NCBI GenBank assembly: GCA_023381565.1
Contig: JAMCRR010000033.1
Coordinates: 1 to 45,798, forward strand
From: Chloroflexota bacterium
GTDB taxonomy: Bacteria > Chloroflexota > Anaerolineae > Anaerolineales > Anaerolineaceae
Direction: 5' to 3'
Length of the DNA stretch: 45,798 nucleotides
Shown: positions 31,929-39,867 of the stretch, in pieces
Numbering within the stretch: the stretch's first letter is position 1
Layout of the letters: every line of letters starts with the position of its first letter
Position numbers and translations under genes: made by a program
Notes under the pieces: generated by a model
What the model was told of the DNA's origin: nothing
What the model saw: only the letters and a program-made list of their open reading frames with translations
Database searches by the model: none

Positions 31929-33569
31929 CTAACCTTCTTCGTCGCCCCCCACCAAAAATCCCATCTCGGCCAGAGCCTGCACCACTTGCCGCATGGCGCC
32001 TGGTTTGACGATCACCGCAGTTGGGCCCAGCGGGTCGCCTAAAAACCGGCTGGCGCGCGACTTCCTCAGAGCGGCGAGCAGCTCGGGGTTGGCCAGGCGC
32101 AGCACCACTGCCTTTTCCAGGCGCGCCTGTACCCCGTTCTGCTCCCAACGCTCCAACGCCTGAAACAGGCGCGGGGAAATAGGGTCGGCGGCGTACTTCT
32201 TCAATAACCCCAGAAGGTGGGATAAACGCAGCCCCTGATTTTTAGCCCGCTCCAGGGAGGCCGCTGTGATGCGGTAAAGGTACTCGCCTTCGCGTTCACC
32301 CTGCCAGGCGCTGAAGCGCGAGATCTGGTAGCGGGCGGCGCGCGACGCCAGGTGTGGCAGGCGCACAACCCCATTGGAGGTGACCCGTATGGGGGCATCC
32401 TCAAGCGGCAGCCCCTGCGGAATTTCACCGTTCATTAAGGCTGCCGACCATGCCGAGAGGCGGAACGCTTCCGTCGACCCGGATTTGGCTCCTGCCAGGT
32501 CGAGCATCCCCAGCCAGTGCAGCGATCGCGTGATGAGATAACGCAGCAGCATCCCATCAACTTCCACCCAGGTATCGAAGCCGCGTAGGAACTCACCGTC
32601 GCTCTCGCGGCGAATGAACCAGGAATCGTAATCTCCAGCCGGACGCTGAAAATCGGGGTGGCGTTCGTGTACGCTCTCCAGGAAGGCCTCCAGGTTCCAC
32701 CACTCGCCTGCGGGAATGTCTTTGAGCCAGCCCAGCAGCAGGCGTCGGGTTTGCACGGGGTCATTGGTCCATTCGCCCTCGCACTTCAACCCCGGCAGCA
32801 TCCTCAGCTCATTGACCTTAGAACTATCCAGCCAGACGCGGTAGAGCTGCGCCAGCGCCTCGCCACGCGGCGCTTCCAGAAAGGCGCGCACCGGCTCGGG
32901 CAGCGGCAGCCCCTGAGGGTCCAGCAAGCCGGCTGCATCCAGCAGTTTCTGCAAGAAGGGCAGTGGAGCGAGCTCTGCGGCGAAATCCAACGTACCAGGA
33001 GGAATATGCTCCAGCCCCAGCCTCAGAGCCGCCAGGAACGTGCAGGCCTGGTCGAGAATGTTATCGCTGGTTCGCTCGATGACGGCTGTTTCTTCCGCCT
33101 GGGCGGGGCCACCCAATACGCTTGCTTTCTCATCCACCTCTGCAGGGATAAATACCAGCAGGTCGTCGGGGATGTAAGCATACTCCAGGGGTTCGCCACC
33201 CGTATCGAAGAAAGCCCTGCCGACCAGCCCACGATACCACAGCACTTCGGCGTTCGAGACCGGCTCGAGGTAGGGCTGCTCCCGGTCTCGCCGGGCGGGA
33301 CCCATCTCACGCACCTCGCCAAAACGCCGGGTGAAGGCTGCCCAGGGCATGCGCCCCTGGTTCTCCTTCAAAGTTGCCAGCGCCTGGCGAGCGCCATCCG
33401 GCAGGGCAACCAGGATTTCAGCGACCAAATGGGAATCCAGCAAAGCCGCCGCCAGCAGCTTCGGCGCGGAGTGGACCTCGGGCGCCTCCCATGGCACACC
33501 CCAATAGCCGGCAACAATCTTGAGGAACCCCAGGTCGCGCTCGCTCAGGCTATGCAGAAGCTCTGGCAT
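31929..33569 (-). CDS. helicase-associated (XPB/Ssl2-like) domain protein without helicase motifs
   Basis: 546 aa, cytoplasmic. I see no Walker A/B or DEAD/DExH box. The C-terminal 200 residues fit the Helicase_C_3 / XPB-Ssl2 N-terminal-like domain known from actinobacterial 'helicase-associated' proteins: IRVTSNGVVRLPHLASRAARYQISRFSAWQ, YRITAASLERAKNQGLRLSHLLGLLKKYA, LRLANPELLAALRKSRASRFLGDPLGPTAVIVKPGA. The N-terminal part contains repeated leucine-rich helical segments, perhaps winged-helix-like (LLAAALLDSHLVAEILVALPDGARQALATLKENQGRMP). A DNA-repair or transcription link is suggested by the family, but no activity can be assigned. It is last in an operon after a lipid kinase (15 nt gap). 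Confidence 0.7.
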   Translation of the reverse strand: MPELLHSLSERDLGFLKIVAGYWGVPWEAPEVHSAPKLLAAALLDSHLVAEILVALPDGARQALATLKENQGRMPWAAFTRRFGEVREMGPARRDREQPYLEPVSNAEVLWYRGLVGRAFFDTGGEPLEYAYIPDDLLVFIPAEVDEKASVLGGPAQAEETAVIERTSDNILDQACTFLAALRLGLEHIPPGTLDFAAELAPLPFLQKLLDAAGLLDPQGLPLPEPVRAFLEAPRGEALAQLYRVWLDSSKVNELRMLPGLKCEGEWTNDPVQTRRLLLGWLKDIPAGEWWNLEAFLESVHERHPDFQRPAGDYDSWFIRRESDGEFLRGFDTWVEVDGMLLRYLITRSLHWLGMLDLAGAKSGSTEAFRLSAWSAALMNGEIPQGLPLEDAPIRVTSNGVVRLPHLASRAARYQISRFSAWQGEREGEYLYRITAASLERAKNQGLRLSHLLGLLKKYAADPISPRLFQALERWEQNGVQARLEKAVVLRLANPELLAALRKSRASRFLGDPLGPTAVIVKPGAMRQVVQALAEMGFLVGGDEEG

Positions 33570-33584
33570 ATCCTCCCCCAGATC

Positions 33585-34499
33585 TCAGCAAATCGTCTCG
33601 ATAGCGTTTGGCAGCACGCCGGCCTTCAGTCGCCGGGTTGTGGACCCAAATCCGGTGAAGATCTCTCCATCGGTATGGATGTACATCGGTTTGTTAGCCT
33701 CGATCTCCATGTTATGGAACTCGCCCATGCGAACGTAGTGCAGGCGTTCTTGCGTACCCTTGAGAAAATATGGGATGGTCATGAGCATCCTGGGCCGGGT
33801 GATATGCTGCACGCCCAGGTAGCTGAAAATCCCATCATCGGTTTTCGCCTTTGGCGCTACAATAAACCCGCCGCCTTCCCTCGGCCCATTGCACATCACG
33901 AACATGAGCAGCTCATCCTCCCATTCCCCCGTATCGCTTTTTACTTTCACCTGGAAAGGTTCGAAGTTAAAAAGGATGGTTTGTAGAACTGCGGCAAAAT
34001 AAACGGCGAAACCCTGCAGAATGGGCACTTTGCGTGAGCGAATCGTCACGGCGGTATCGAAGCCAATCCCCACCGTGTTGGTCCAATATTCAGTGCGTCC
34101 GCCGCCGTCCTCCAGGTAACCGATATCCAACCGGCGCGGGCTCCCGCCCATTGCCTGGCGCAATGCCTGCTCCGGTTGGGTGGAAATCCCCACGGCGTGG
34201 GCAAAATCATTGCCCGAGCCCACCGGCACGACCCCCAGATGCGGGCGCTTATCGGCAGGCACCTGCATCAACCCATTGACCACTTCGTGCACCGTTCCAT
34301 CACCCCCCATTGCCACCACGAGCTCGTAGCCATCTTCCCCTGCCTGGCGCGCCAGCTCAGTGGCGTGCGAAGGGTAGACCGTGCCGGACCAATCCGCGCC
34401 GCCCAGCTCGAGCACTATAGGTCGCAGGGCAGCGGCAACGGGCCAGGCCCGCCCTAAGTTGGCAATCGGGTTGAAGATCAATTTGACTCTCTTTGGCAT
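33585..34499 (-). CDS. diacylglycerol kinase-family lipid kinase
   Basis: 304 aa from the ATG at 34499 (MPKRVKLIFNP), which has AGGA upstream and starts at the family's first strand; a frame extending to 34643 reaches into the previous gene. DAGK catalytic motifs: LIFNPIANLGRA, VVAMGGDGTVHEVVNGL and VVPVGSGNDFAHA, with the GGDGT nucleotide loop intact. The C-terminal beta-sandwich (NGPREGGGFIVAPKAKTDDGIFSYLGV) is complete. It phosphorylates diacylglycerol or a similar lipid, recycling it into phospholipid synthesis. The upstream gene encodes a GAF/GGDEF-like protein (43 nt gap). Confidence 0.92.
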   Translation of the reverse strand: MPKRVKLIFNPIANLGRAWPVAAALRPIVLELGGADWSGTVYPSHATELARQAGEDGYELVVAMGGDGTVHEVVNGLMQVPADKRPHLGVVPVGSGNDFAHAVGISTQPEQALRQAMGGSPRRLDIGYLEDGGGRTEYWTNTVGIGFDTAVTIRSRKVPILQGFAVYFAAVLQTILFNFEPFQVKVKSDTGEWEDELLMFVMCNGPREGGGFIVAPKAKTDDGIFSYLGVQHITRPRMLMTIPYFLKGTQERLHYVRMGEFHNMEIEANKPMYIHTDGEIFTGFGSTTRRLKAGVLPNAIETIC

Positions 34500-34542
34500 G
34501 CTTGGCCGTCCTGTGATGCGATGATGAGGATACTGTTCCGGG

Positions 34543-35772
34543 TCAAGACCCCGGTGGCGCTGCTTTTTCGGGTGGCGGCGCAAAGCGGATGCTGCCAGGC
34601 TCTTCCTGGCGCGCCTGCTGCATCGCCAGGGCTGCTCCATCAAGCAAAGCCTGGCTGTCGGCGCCGCTGTCGGGAAAAACGGCGATCCCGATAGATAGAT
34701 TGAATATCTCTTCGGCTCTTTCGGGCAGGGTAAAACGCCGCTTCGAGATGACTTCTTGCACTCTCTCTGCCACGCCGAACGCCTTCAAGCGGTCGGCTTT
34801 CTCCAGCAAGAGAGACCATTGATCGTTGGAATAATTGGCCAGAGAATCGGTCTCGCGCAAAGCCTGAGAGATCGAGGCGGCGATCAGCTTCTTGGTATAG
34901 TTCCCTGCCTGCGCCCCGTATAACGAGCTGACCTGTTTGACAATCCCCATATCCATCATTACCAGGGCGAAGGTCGACCCATTTTCTTTGGATTTCGCGA
35001 CCAATTTCTCCAATCCTTCCTGGAAAGCTTGAGGCGTATTCAGACCGGTCGCCGGATCGATCCCCTCCGCCTGGCCCGTCCGGCTCGTCCTGAGCTCCTC
35101 CTCGAGCAGCCCGGCGGCCTGGCTGGCAATCCCCTCCAATATGTGGGTTTCATCGCTGGAAAAACCGCCCCCCGCTTGGCGCCAGACGGTCATCACACCT
35201 ACCACACGGCTGCCGAATTTAAGCGGCAGCCCAATAATCGCCCCTGTATAGGGTGTGCCGGAATAGAGCGGGTGCTCGGTCATATCCTCGATATAGATCG
35301 GTTTCCCCAGGCGAGCTACCGTATAGGTCAGCCCCCGCGGGCGCGGTTCTACCCAGGACCGGACGCCTTCCTCGCCCATGGGAATCAGCACAGCCGGTTC
35401 GAGCCTGCCGGCGTCATAGCGGTAGATGATGGCATTATGGATCGATCCAAGGGTTTGGCCCACTTCTTGTAACACTCTCTGCAGCGCTTCCTGGAGTTTT
35501 GCGCTTTGGGAAGAATTCTGAAACAGTGGAACTCGTTTGTCAGGGGACGCCGGAGTTGGCTGTGGCTGTTTTGTACGCCTGGTTTCAGCTGCCGCCTGGA
35601 TCGCCACATCGATGCGAACCAGGTCGTTAGTCTCTTTGGTGGGAGACTGGTTGATGGCCGTAGACAGATCATCTAACAGGTTGACCAGAAACTCACGATC
35701 TGCGCGTGATATTTGCTCTCGTTTCAAGTTGCGCAAGGCGGATTGCAGCCGCCCCAAATTAATATCCACCAT
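34543..35772 (-). CDS. GAF domain / degenerate GGDEF domain protein
   Basis: 409 aa. A helical, possibly coiled N-terminus (1-90) precedes a GAF domain (about 92-228, GLPLKFGSRVVGVMTVWRQAGGGFSSDETHILEGIASQAAGLL) and a GGDEF-type domain (239-390) that opens with DPATGLNTPQAF, the usual linker motif. The catalytic GGDEF sequence itself is replaced by SNDQW (315-319, in LANYSNDQWSLLLE), and the metal-binding Asp/Glu are lost, so it should not make c-di-GMP. It may act as a GTP or ligand sensor. No signal peptide or TM. It heads a - strand operon and is divergent from the DUF4388/GTPase pair. Confidence 0.88.
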   Translation of the reverse strand: MVDINLGRLQSALRNLKREQISRADREFLVNLLDDLSTAINQSPTKETNDLVRIDVAIQAAAETRRTKQPQPTPASPDKRVPLFQNSSQSAKLQEALQRVLQEVGQTLGSIHNAIIYRYDAGRLEPAVLIPMGEEGVRSWVEPRPRGLTYTVARLGKPIYIEDMTEHPLYSGTPYTGAIIGLPLKFGSRVVGVMTVWRQAGGGFSSDETHILEGIASQAAGLLEEELRTSRTGQAEGIDPATGLNTPQAFQEGLEKLVAKSKENGSTFALVMMDMGIVKQVSSLYGAQAGNYTKKLIAASISQALRETDSLANYSNDQWSLLLEKADRLKAFGVAERVQEVISKRRFTLPERAEEIFNLSIGIAVFPDSGADSQALLDGAALAMQQARQEEPGSIRFAPPPEKAAPPGS

Positions 35773-35830
35773 TAGTAAACACCTATCCTATGGCCTTAGG
35801 TTCGAAGCGGTAGGTTGATTGCAGGATACA

Positions 35831-35836
35831 ATTATA
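35831..35836 (-). promoter_or_regulatory. -10 box for the GAF/GGDEF-like operon
   Basis: Perfect TATAAT on the minus strand, 58 nt before the ATG at 35772. No -35 at 16-18 nt spacing. Confidence 0.4.
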
Positions 35837-35870
35837 AGTAAGAAACCGAATTTAATGTTGAGTTCAATAA

Positions 35871-35900
35871 TTGACCGGTCATTCAGAACCAGGGTATAAT
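35871..35900 (+). promoter_or_regulatory. sigma70-like promoter with overlapping palindromic operator, DUF4388 gene
   Basis: TTGACC (35871-35876) and perfect TATAAT (35895-35900) are 18 nt apart. The -35 box lies inside the 10-bp palindrome TGACCGGTCA (35872-35881), a likely binding site for a dimeric repressor. The ATG is 53 nt downstream. Confidence 0.65.
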
Positions 35901-35953
35901 TTTTCAACAATCATCGTTCATCTAGCACGGGTGGGTTTCAACGAGGCCTGAAC

Positions 35954-36766
35954 ATGGCTCTAAAGGGTAATCTACGTGATTTCACCATCACCCAAATCCT
36001 CAACTTGATCAATCTGGCTCGAAAAACTGGAACATTGGTCGTTGAAGGTCCAGGCGGAGTAGCTCAGGTGGTTTTTCGCGAAGGCAAGCTGGCCTACGCC
36101 CAGATTGGGGAGGAAGATAACAGCCTGGCCGCTGTCCTGCACCGCAGCAAAAAGATCAACCCGGCGCAGTACCGCATCCTCAAAGAGCGGGCCAACCAGG
36201 TAAGCGACAAAGAGCTCGGCCTCGTGCTGATCAACGCGGGCTACATCACCCAGCAAGAAGTGATCAACGCCCTGCAGCAGTACTTCAGCAGTGTGGTCCG
36301 CCGGCTGTTTACCTGGGCCGAAGGGATATTCCATTTCGACAACGATGCTCAGCCGCCTCCCGACCGAATTTCTGTCAAGGTCAGCCTTGAGAATCTGATT
36401 ATCGAAGGCTCTCGCCAGCTACGCGAGTGGGCCCAACTCCAGGAAGAGATCCCCAGCCTGGATATGGCGCTCAAATTCGCCGACCGCCCGGGAACCAACC
36501 TGAAGAATATCCAGCTCAGCGTGGAAGAGTGGCGGGTGGTTTCTTATATCCACCCCAAGAACAGCATGCGGCAGATCGCCCAGACAACCAAAATGAACGA
36601 CCTGGAAATTCGCCGGGTGGTTTACAGCCTGCTGCAGGCCGGGCTGGTCGAGATCATCCGTCCGGCAGCGCCCGCTGCGCAGCCGCCCGTCGCGCTGCCT
36701 ATGGTCAATAAGACCACCCAGAAATCTCTGGTCCAGCGCCTGATCAATCGCATCCGCACACTCTAG
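35954..36766 (+). CDS. DUF4388 (PATAN) domain protein
   Basis: 270 aa. The N-terminal 100 residues are a DUF4388/PATAN domain: MALKGNLRDFTITQILNLINLARKTGTLVVEG...AQVVFREGKLAYAQIG, found in signalling proteins that work with small GTPases and response regulators. The middle holds helices with an SVVRRLFTWAEGIFHFD motif, and the C-terminus a winged-helix-like part (SMRQIAQTTKMNDLEIRRVVYSLLQAGLVEIIRP) ending in a basic tail. It lies 28 nt before the GTPase gene and shares its promoter. A scaffold or effector in a GTPase-controlled switch (polarity, motility or surface functions) is inferred from other bacteria. Confidence 0.9.
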   Translation: MALKGNLRDFTITQILNLINLARKTGTLVVEGPGGVAQVVFREGKLAYAQIGEEDNSLAAVLHRSKKINPAQYRILKERANQVSDKELGLVLINAGYITQQEVINALQQYFSSVVRRLFTWAEGIFHFDNDAQPPPDRISVKVSLENLIIEGSRQLREWAQLQEEIPSLDMALKFADRPGTNLKNIQLSVEEWRVVSYIHPKNSMRQIAQTTKMNDLEIRRVVYSLLQAGLVEIIRPAAPAAQPPVALPMVNKTTQKSLVQRLINRIRTL

Positions 36767-36794
36767 CCTCTCCACCCCTCAAGGATGTAGCCCT

Positions 36795-37334
36795 ATGCAA
36801 ACGGTCAAAATGGTGGTCACGGGACCCTTCAGCGCAGGCAAGACGCAATTCATCCGCTCGGTCAGCGAAATCGACGTGGTTTCGACCGAAAGAAAGATCT
36901 CTGCAGAAGCTGAGAAAATCAAAGCAACAACGACCGTCGCCATGGATTTCGGGCGCATCTCGATCGACGATGACCTGGTACTCTTCCTGTTTGGCACCCC
37001 CGGGCAGAAGCGCTTTGATTTCATGTGGGAGATCCTCTCCGAGGGCATGCTGGGGTTCGTGGTGATCGTGGACAGCACCCGCCCGGAGACCTTCCGCGAG
37101 GCACGCAGCATCCTGGAGACGTTCCGCGCCTACGCCCCCACCCCCTACATCGTGGCAGCCAACAAGCAAGACCTGCCCGACGCCTGGGATGTGGAGGATA
37201 TGCGCTATGCCCTGCGCCTGGACGAGAAAGTCAAGCTGCTGCCCTGCGTGGCGCGTGATAAGGAATCGGTTAAGAATATCTTGCTCGAACTGCTTTACGC
37301 CATTCTAGAAGAGTTAGAGCAGAGCAAGGATTGA
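36795..37334 (+). CDS. small Ras-like GTPase (CvnD/MglA-like)
   Basis: 179 aa. GTPase motifs: G1 GPFSAGKT (P-loop), G2 ATTTVAMDFGR, G3 GTPGQKRFDFMW, G4 NKQD (residues about 132-135). The G3 Gly-Gln pair and the T-T-x-A-M-D-F switch I mark the bacterial CvnD group seen in Streptomyces conservons and in Chloroflexota. It binds and hydrolyses GTP and acts through partners; here the DUF4388 protein is coexpressed, and no roadblock (MglB-like) protein is in the window. Ends convergent with the cytidylyltransferase gene, 28 nt away. Confidence 0.93.
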   Translation: MQTVKMVVTGPFSAGKTQFIRSVSEIDVVSTERKISAEAEKIKATTTVAMDFGRISIDDDLVLFLFGTPGQKRFDFMWEILSEGMLGFVVIVDSTRPETFREARSILETFRAYAPTPYIVAANKQDLPDAWDVEDMRYALRLDEKVKLLPCVARDKESVKNILLELLYAILEELEQSKD

Positions 37335-37362
37335 GTTAACCGGCGGATCATTTCCGCACCAA

Positions 37363-38043
37363 TTAGCGCATACCCGTATCCAATTTACTGCGCATTAAGT
37401 AATCAGCGATAAGGAAATCGAGCTCGTCGTCGATATCCCAGGCCTCAGCGGCCTCCATTTCGAAGAGATAGGGATGCTCTCCCAGGCGGTTGCGCCGGCT
37501 CTCCAGGATCGAACGAGAAAATAAATACAGGCAGGAGTTCTCCTCGAACAGCGGGGGTAAGTCTTGCGTGCGCAGCAGGACAGCCGGGTTGTGATTGACC
37601 GGCCTGCCGGACCCATCCCACAGCCGCTTTTGATAGCGGGTGACCGAGAAGAGCGAATCGTATGCCGGGTAAGACTCGAGCAGGGTCTGGATAGCGCGCG
37701 AGACCGTCTCCGGGCGTAGTAAGGGATTGGTGCTGTGGGTCTGCAGGTACAGGTCGGCCGGGATCTGAGCCGTATCGTAGAGCAGGATCTCATTCATCGG
37801 GACTTCGTCACCGCGCAGCTCCACCGGCCGTTCGAGGGCTGTCACCTGGGGAAAATGCTCCTTCAACCCAGCCAGAATCTCCGGACTGTCGGTATCCACC
37901 ACCACGTGCGTAATCTCCGGGCAGGCTTGCAGGGTATGCAGGATATAGTGGAAAAGGGGCGTTCCGGCCAGAGGGCGGTAGTTCTTGCCCGGAACGCGCT
38001 CGGAATGGTGCCGCATAGGGACTAATGCTGCGAGGGTTGTCAT
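37363..38043 (-). CDS. acylneuraminate cytidylyltransferase family protein (CMP-sugar synthetase)
   Basis: 226 aa from the ATG at 38043; an upstream GTG at 38061 is less likely. The nucleotide-binding motif is AALVPMRHHSERVPGKN (Arg and Lys conserved), followed by DTDSPEI, LQTHSTNPLLRPETV, LFSVTRYQKRLWD, FEENSCLYLFS and the metal-binding DIDDELDF near the end. This matches the COG1083 cytidylyltransferases that activate nonulosonic acids such as sialic, legionaminic or related sugars with CTP. It is the last gene of the right-hand glycan operon, after a GT2. Which ulosonic acid it uses is unknown. It is intact, unlike the cytidylyltransferase-like domain at 44084-45286. Confidence 0.87.
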   Translation of the reverse strand: MTTLAALVPMRHHSERVPGKNYRPLAGTPLFHYILHTLQACPEITHVVVDTDSPEILAGLKEHFPQVTALERPVELRGDEVPMNEILLYDTAQIPADLYLQTHSTNPLLRPETVSRAIQTLLESYPAYDSLFSVTRYQKRLWDGSGRPVNHNPAVLLRTQDLPPLFEENSCLYLFSRSILESRRNRLGEHPYLFEMEAAEAWDIDDELDFLIADYLMRSKLDTGMR

Positions 38044-38064
38044 CTTACTCTCTCTTCTCACCGG

Positions 38065-39003
38065 CTAGCGGTCGGAATAATGGATCGGCTCCACCGGGCG
38101 CGGCTCGGTTTCCTGCCGGGGAGGGTTCTGCCTGGGGTAGTAGAATGCTTGCTTGAGCTGCCAGGTCAGCGGTCCCGATTGGCGGTATCCCTGGTAGGTG
38201 CCCCAGAACTGCATCCAGCGGAACCACAGGATGCTCCGCCAACTTCGGGTAAGGCGGTGTTGGCGCCCTGCTTCGCGCAAGTCGCTGAAGGCATTGGCGC
38301 TGAATAAGCGCACAAAATCAGAAAAGTGGAATTGTTCCTGTGGATAAATTTGCTTAAAGGCCATGCCTTCTCTTCTGTAGCGGTTGTACACCCCGCGCGG
38401 CGTCTCCCGGTGAACGTGGACCACTTCGGAAGAGGGAGCATAGGAAATACGGTAGCCTTGCTCAAACGCCCAACGCGCCCAGGCCAGGTCTTCCAGACCA
38501 GGCAGAAGCTCATCATAAGGGTGCGCTTCCCACAGCGAGCGGCGGATGGCGGCGTTGGCGTTATTGCAGAAAGGATGCGATTGTTGAGGCTGGGGTGCAT
38601 CCGGGTACCAGCGCCGGAAGATCTCGTGCTCAGAAAACTGGCTGCCTTCATCGCCGGATTGCTTTCCATACACCAGCGCCACTTTGGGGTCCTCAAACGG
38701 TTCGAGCAAGCGTTCCAACCAATCCGGGTAGACCGGGTAGACATGCGCGCTGGCCATCACCACGACCTCCCCACCGGCGGACGCAATCCCCAGGTTGAGC
38801 GAGCGCCCAAAAGTAAACTCCTCCGGGCTGATATGCACGATCTTCACAGGGAACTGCTGGGCAGCCGTCACGGTTCCATCGGTCGAGCCTGAGTCTACCA
38901 GGATCGTCTCGACGTCCTGTAAGGTTTGTTGCCCGATACCGGTCAGCAAGCGCGAGATGTGCCGCTCTTCGTTATAGGCGCGGATGATGATGGAACATTT
39001 CAT
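38065..39003 (-). CDS. GT2 family glycosyltransferase
   Basis: 312 aa. CSIIIRAYNEERHISRLLTGI and VDSGSTDGT are the GT-A start; the DxD position reads MASAHVYPV, an S-A-H variant typical of one GT2 subgroup used in O-antigen/capsule loci. FCNNANAAIRRSLWEAHPYDELLPGLEDLAWA is the acceptor-side motif. The start overlaps the stop of the upstream methyltransferase (ATGA). Donor and acceptor are unknown; it sits 21 nt upstream of the CMP-sugar synthetase gene. Confidence 0.9.
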   Translation of the reverse strand: MKCSIIIRAYNEERHISRLLTGIGQQTLQDVETILVDSGSTDGTVTAAQQFPVKIVHISPEEFTFGRSLNLGIASAGGEVVVMASAHVYPVYPDWLERLLEPFEDPKVALVYGKQSGDEGSQFSEHEIFRRWYPDAPQPQQSHPFCNNANAAIRRSLWEAHPYDELLPGLEDLAWARWAFEQGYRISYAPSSEVVHVHRETPRGVYNRYRREGMAFKQIYPQEQFHFSDFVRLFSANAFSDLREAGRQHRLTRSWRSILWFRWMQFWGTYQGYRQSGPLTWQLKQAFYYPRQNPPRQETEPRPVEPIHYSDR

Positions 39004-39803
39004 ATTTTCTTGAGATGAATCAGCAAGGCACCCACGCGCTGGAAGCGGTAATCTTTCATCCCGTCGCGGGCGATGCGGTTATAGCCGATGTCGTAGTTCT
39101 CAGACAGCACTTCCGGGTTCAATACCATGTTCACGATGCCCAGCCGGCTGCGATCCAGGCTACGGATCTCGAGAGCGTTGAAAGCCAGGCGGGCATAGTT
39201 CGAGGGGGTAGCCAGGTAATGGCTGCTGCGCAGATTTGCCGGCGCCAGCGCCGGGAAGGCGTCGAAGAGCACGGCCATTGCGATCTTGCGCATGCCGCCG
39301 TTGGAGGGGAAATGGATATCCACGGCGTGGATCAGCTCTCCGCCCGGCTTCAGCAGTGCCGCCATATGCCTCCACACCGCCGGGGTCAACCCGGCAGGGA
39401 CGTGCTCCAATGCCGAGGCGCTGTAGACCACGTCGAAATAACCCTGCGGCAGCGAGGAGGCCTGCGGATCTCCCACTCTTTCGAGCACGTATTTTACCTC
39501 GGGATGTTTGCGGATGTGTTCGTGGGGATCGGCGTCACGCGCCCAATATTTCTCTCCACTGCCCAGACCGAAATCATCCACCACCCAGGTCTCGCACCGG
39601 TATGTCCGGTTGAGGTGAATGGGGAAAGTGGAATAAGCCCCACCCACGTCGAGAATTTTATCTTGCGGCGACCAGTTGCGAGAGCTTTCAAGCCAACCGT
39701 ACTCAAAGCCTTTTAGGTTAAATGCGATCTCGGCTGTACAACTTTGTTTATACTGGTACAGGCGGCGGGTATCGGCAAGCGAGATTTCCATCACTTCATA
39801 CAT
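39000..39803 (-). CDS. class I SAM-dependent methyltransferase
   Basis: 267 aa. SAM motif I is KILDVGGAYSTFP, strand 2 VVDDFGLG, and later FDVVYSASALEHV and LKPGGELIHAVD. The extra N-terminal 50 residues (MEISLADTRRLYQYKQ) are seen in sugar methyltransferases of polysaccharide loci. An alternative ATG four codons in (MEIS) is possible. It overlaps the following GT2 gene by four bases (ATGA) and follows another methyltransferase after 64 nt. Target unknown. Confidence 0.88.
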   Translation of the reverse strand: MYEVMEISLADTRRLYQYKQSCTAEIAFNLKGFEYGWLESSRNWSPQDKILDVGGAYSTFPIHLNRTYRCETWVVDDFGLGSGEKYWARDADPHEHIRKHPEVKYVLERVGDPQASSLPQGYFDVVYSASALEHVPAGLTPAVWRHMAALLKPGGELIHAVDIHFPSNGGMRKIAMAVLFDAFPALAPANLRSSHYLATPSNYARLAFNALEIRSLDRSRLGIVNMVLNPEVLSENYDIGYNRIARDGMKDYRFQRVGALLIHLKKI

Positions 39804-39867
39804 TCGTGCTCCTTAAGAACAGTACGTTGGCCCTTGTTGCCAATCGTGGCGCCCAAATGGGCAGCGA

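Noticed and set aside
34500-34643. N-terminal extension of the lipid kinase
   Set aside because: It overlaps the end of the GGDEF-like gene and is highly basic; the family starts at 34499.
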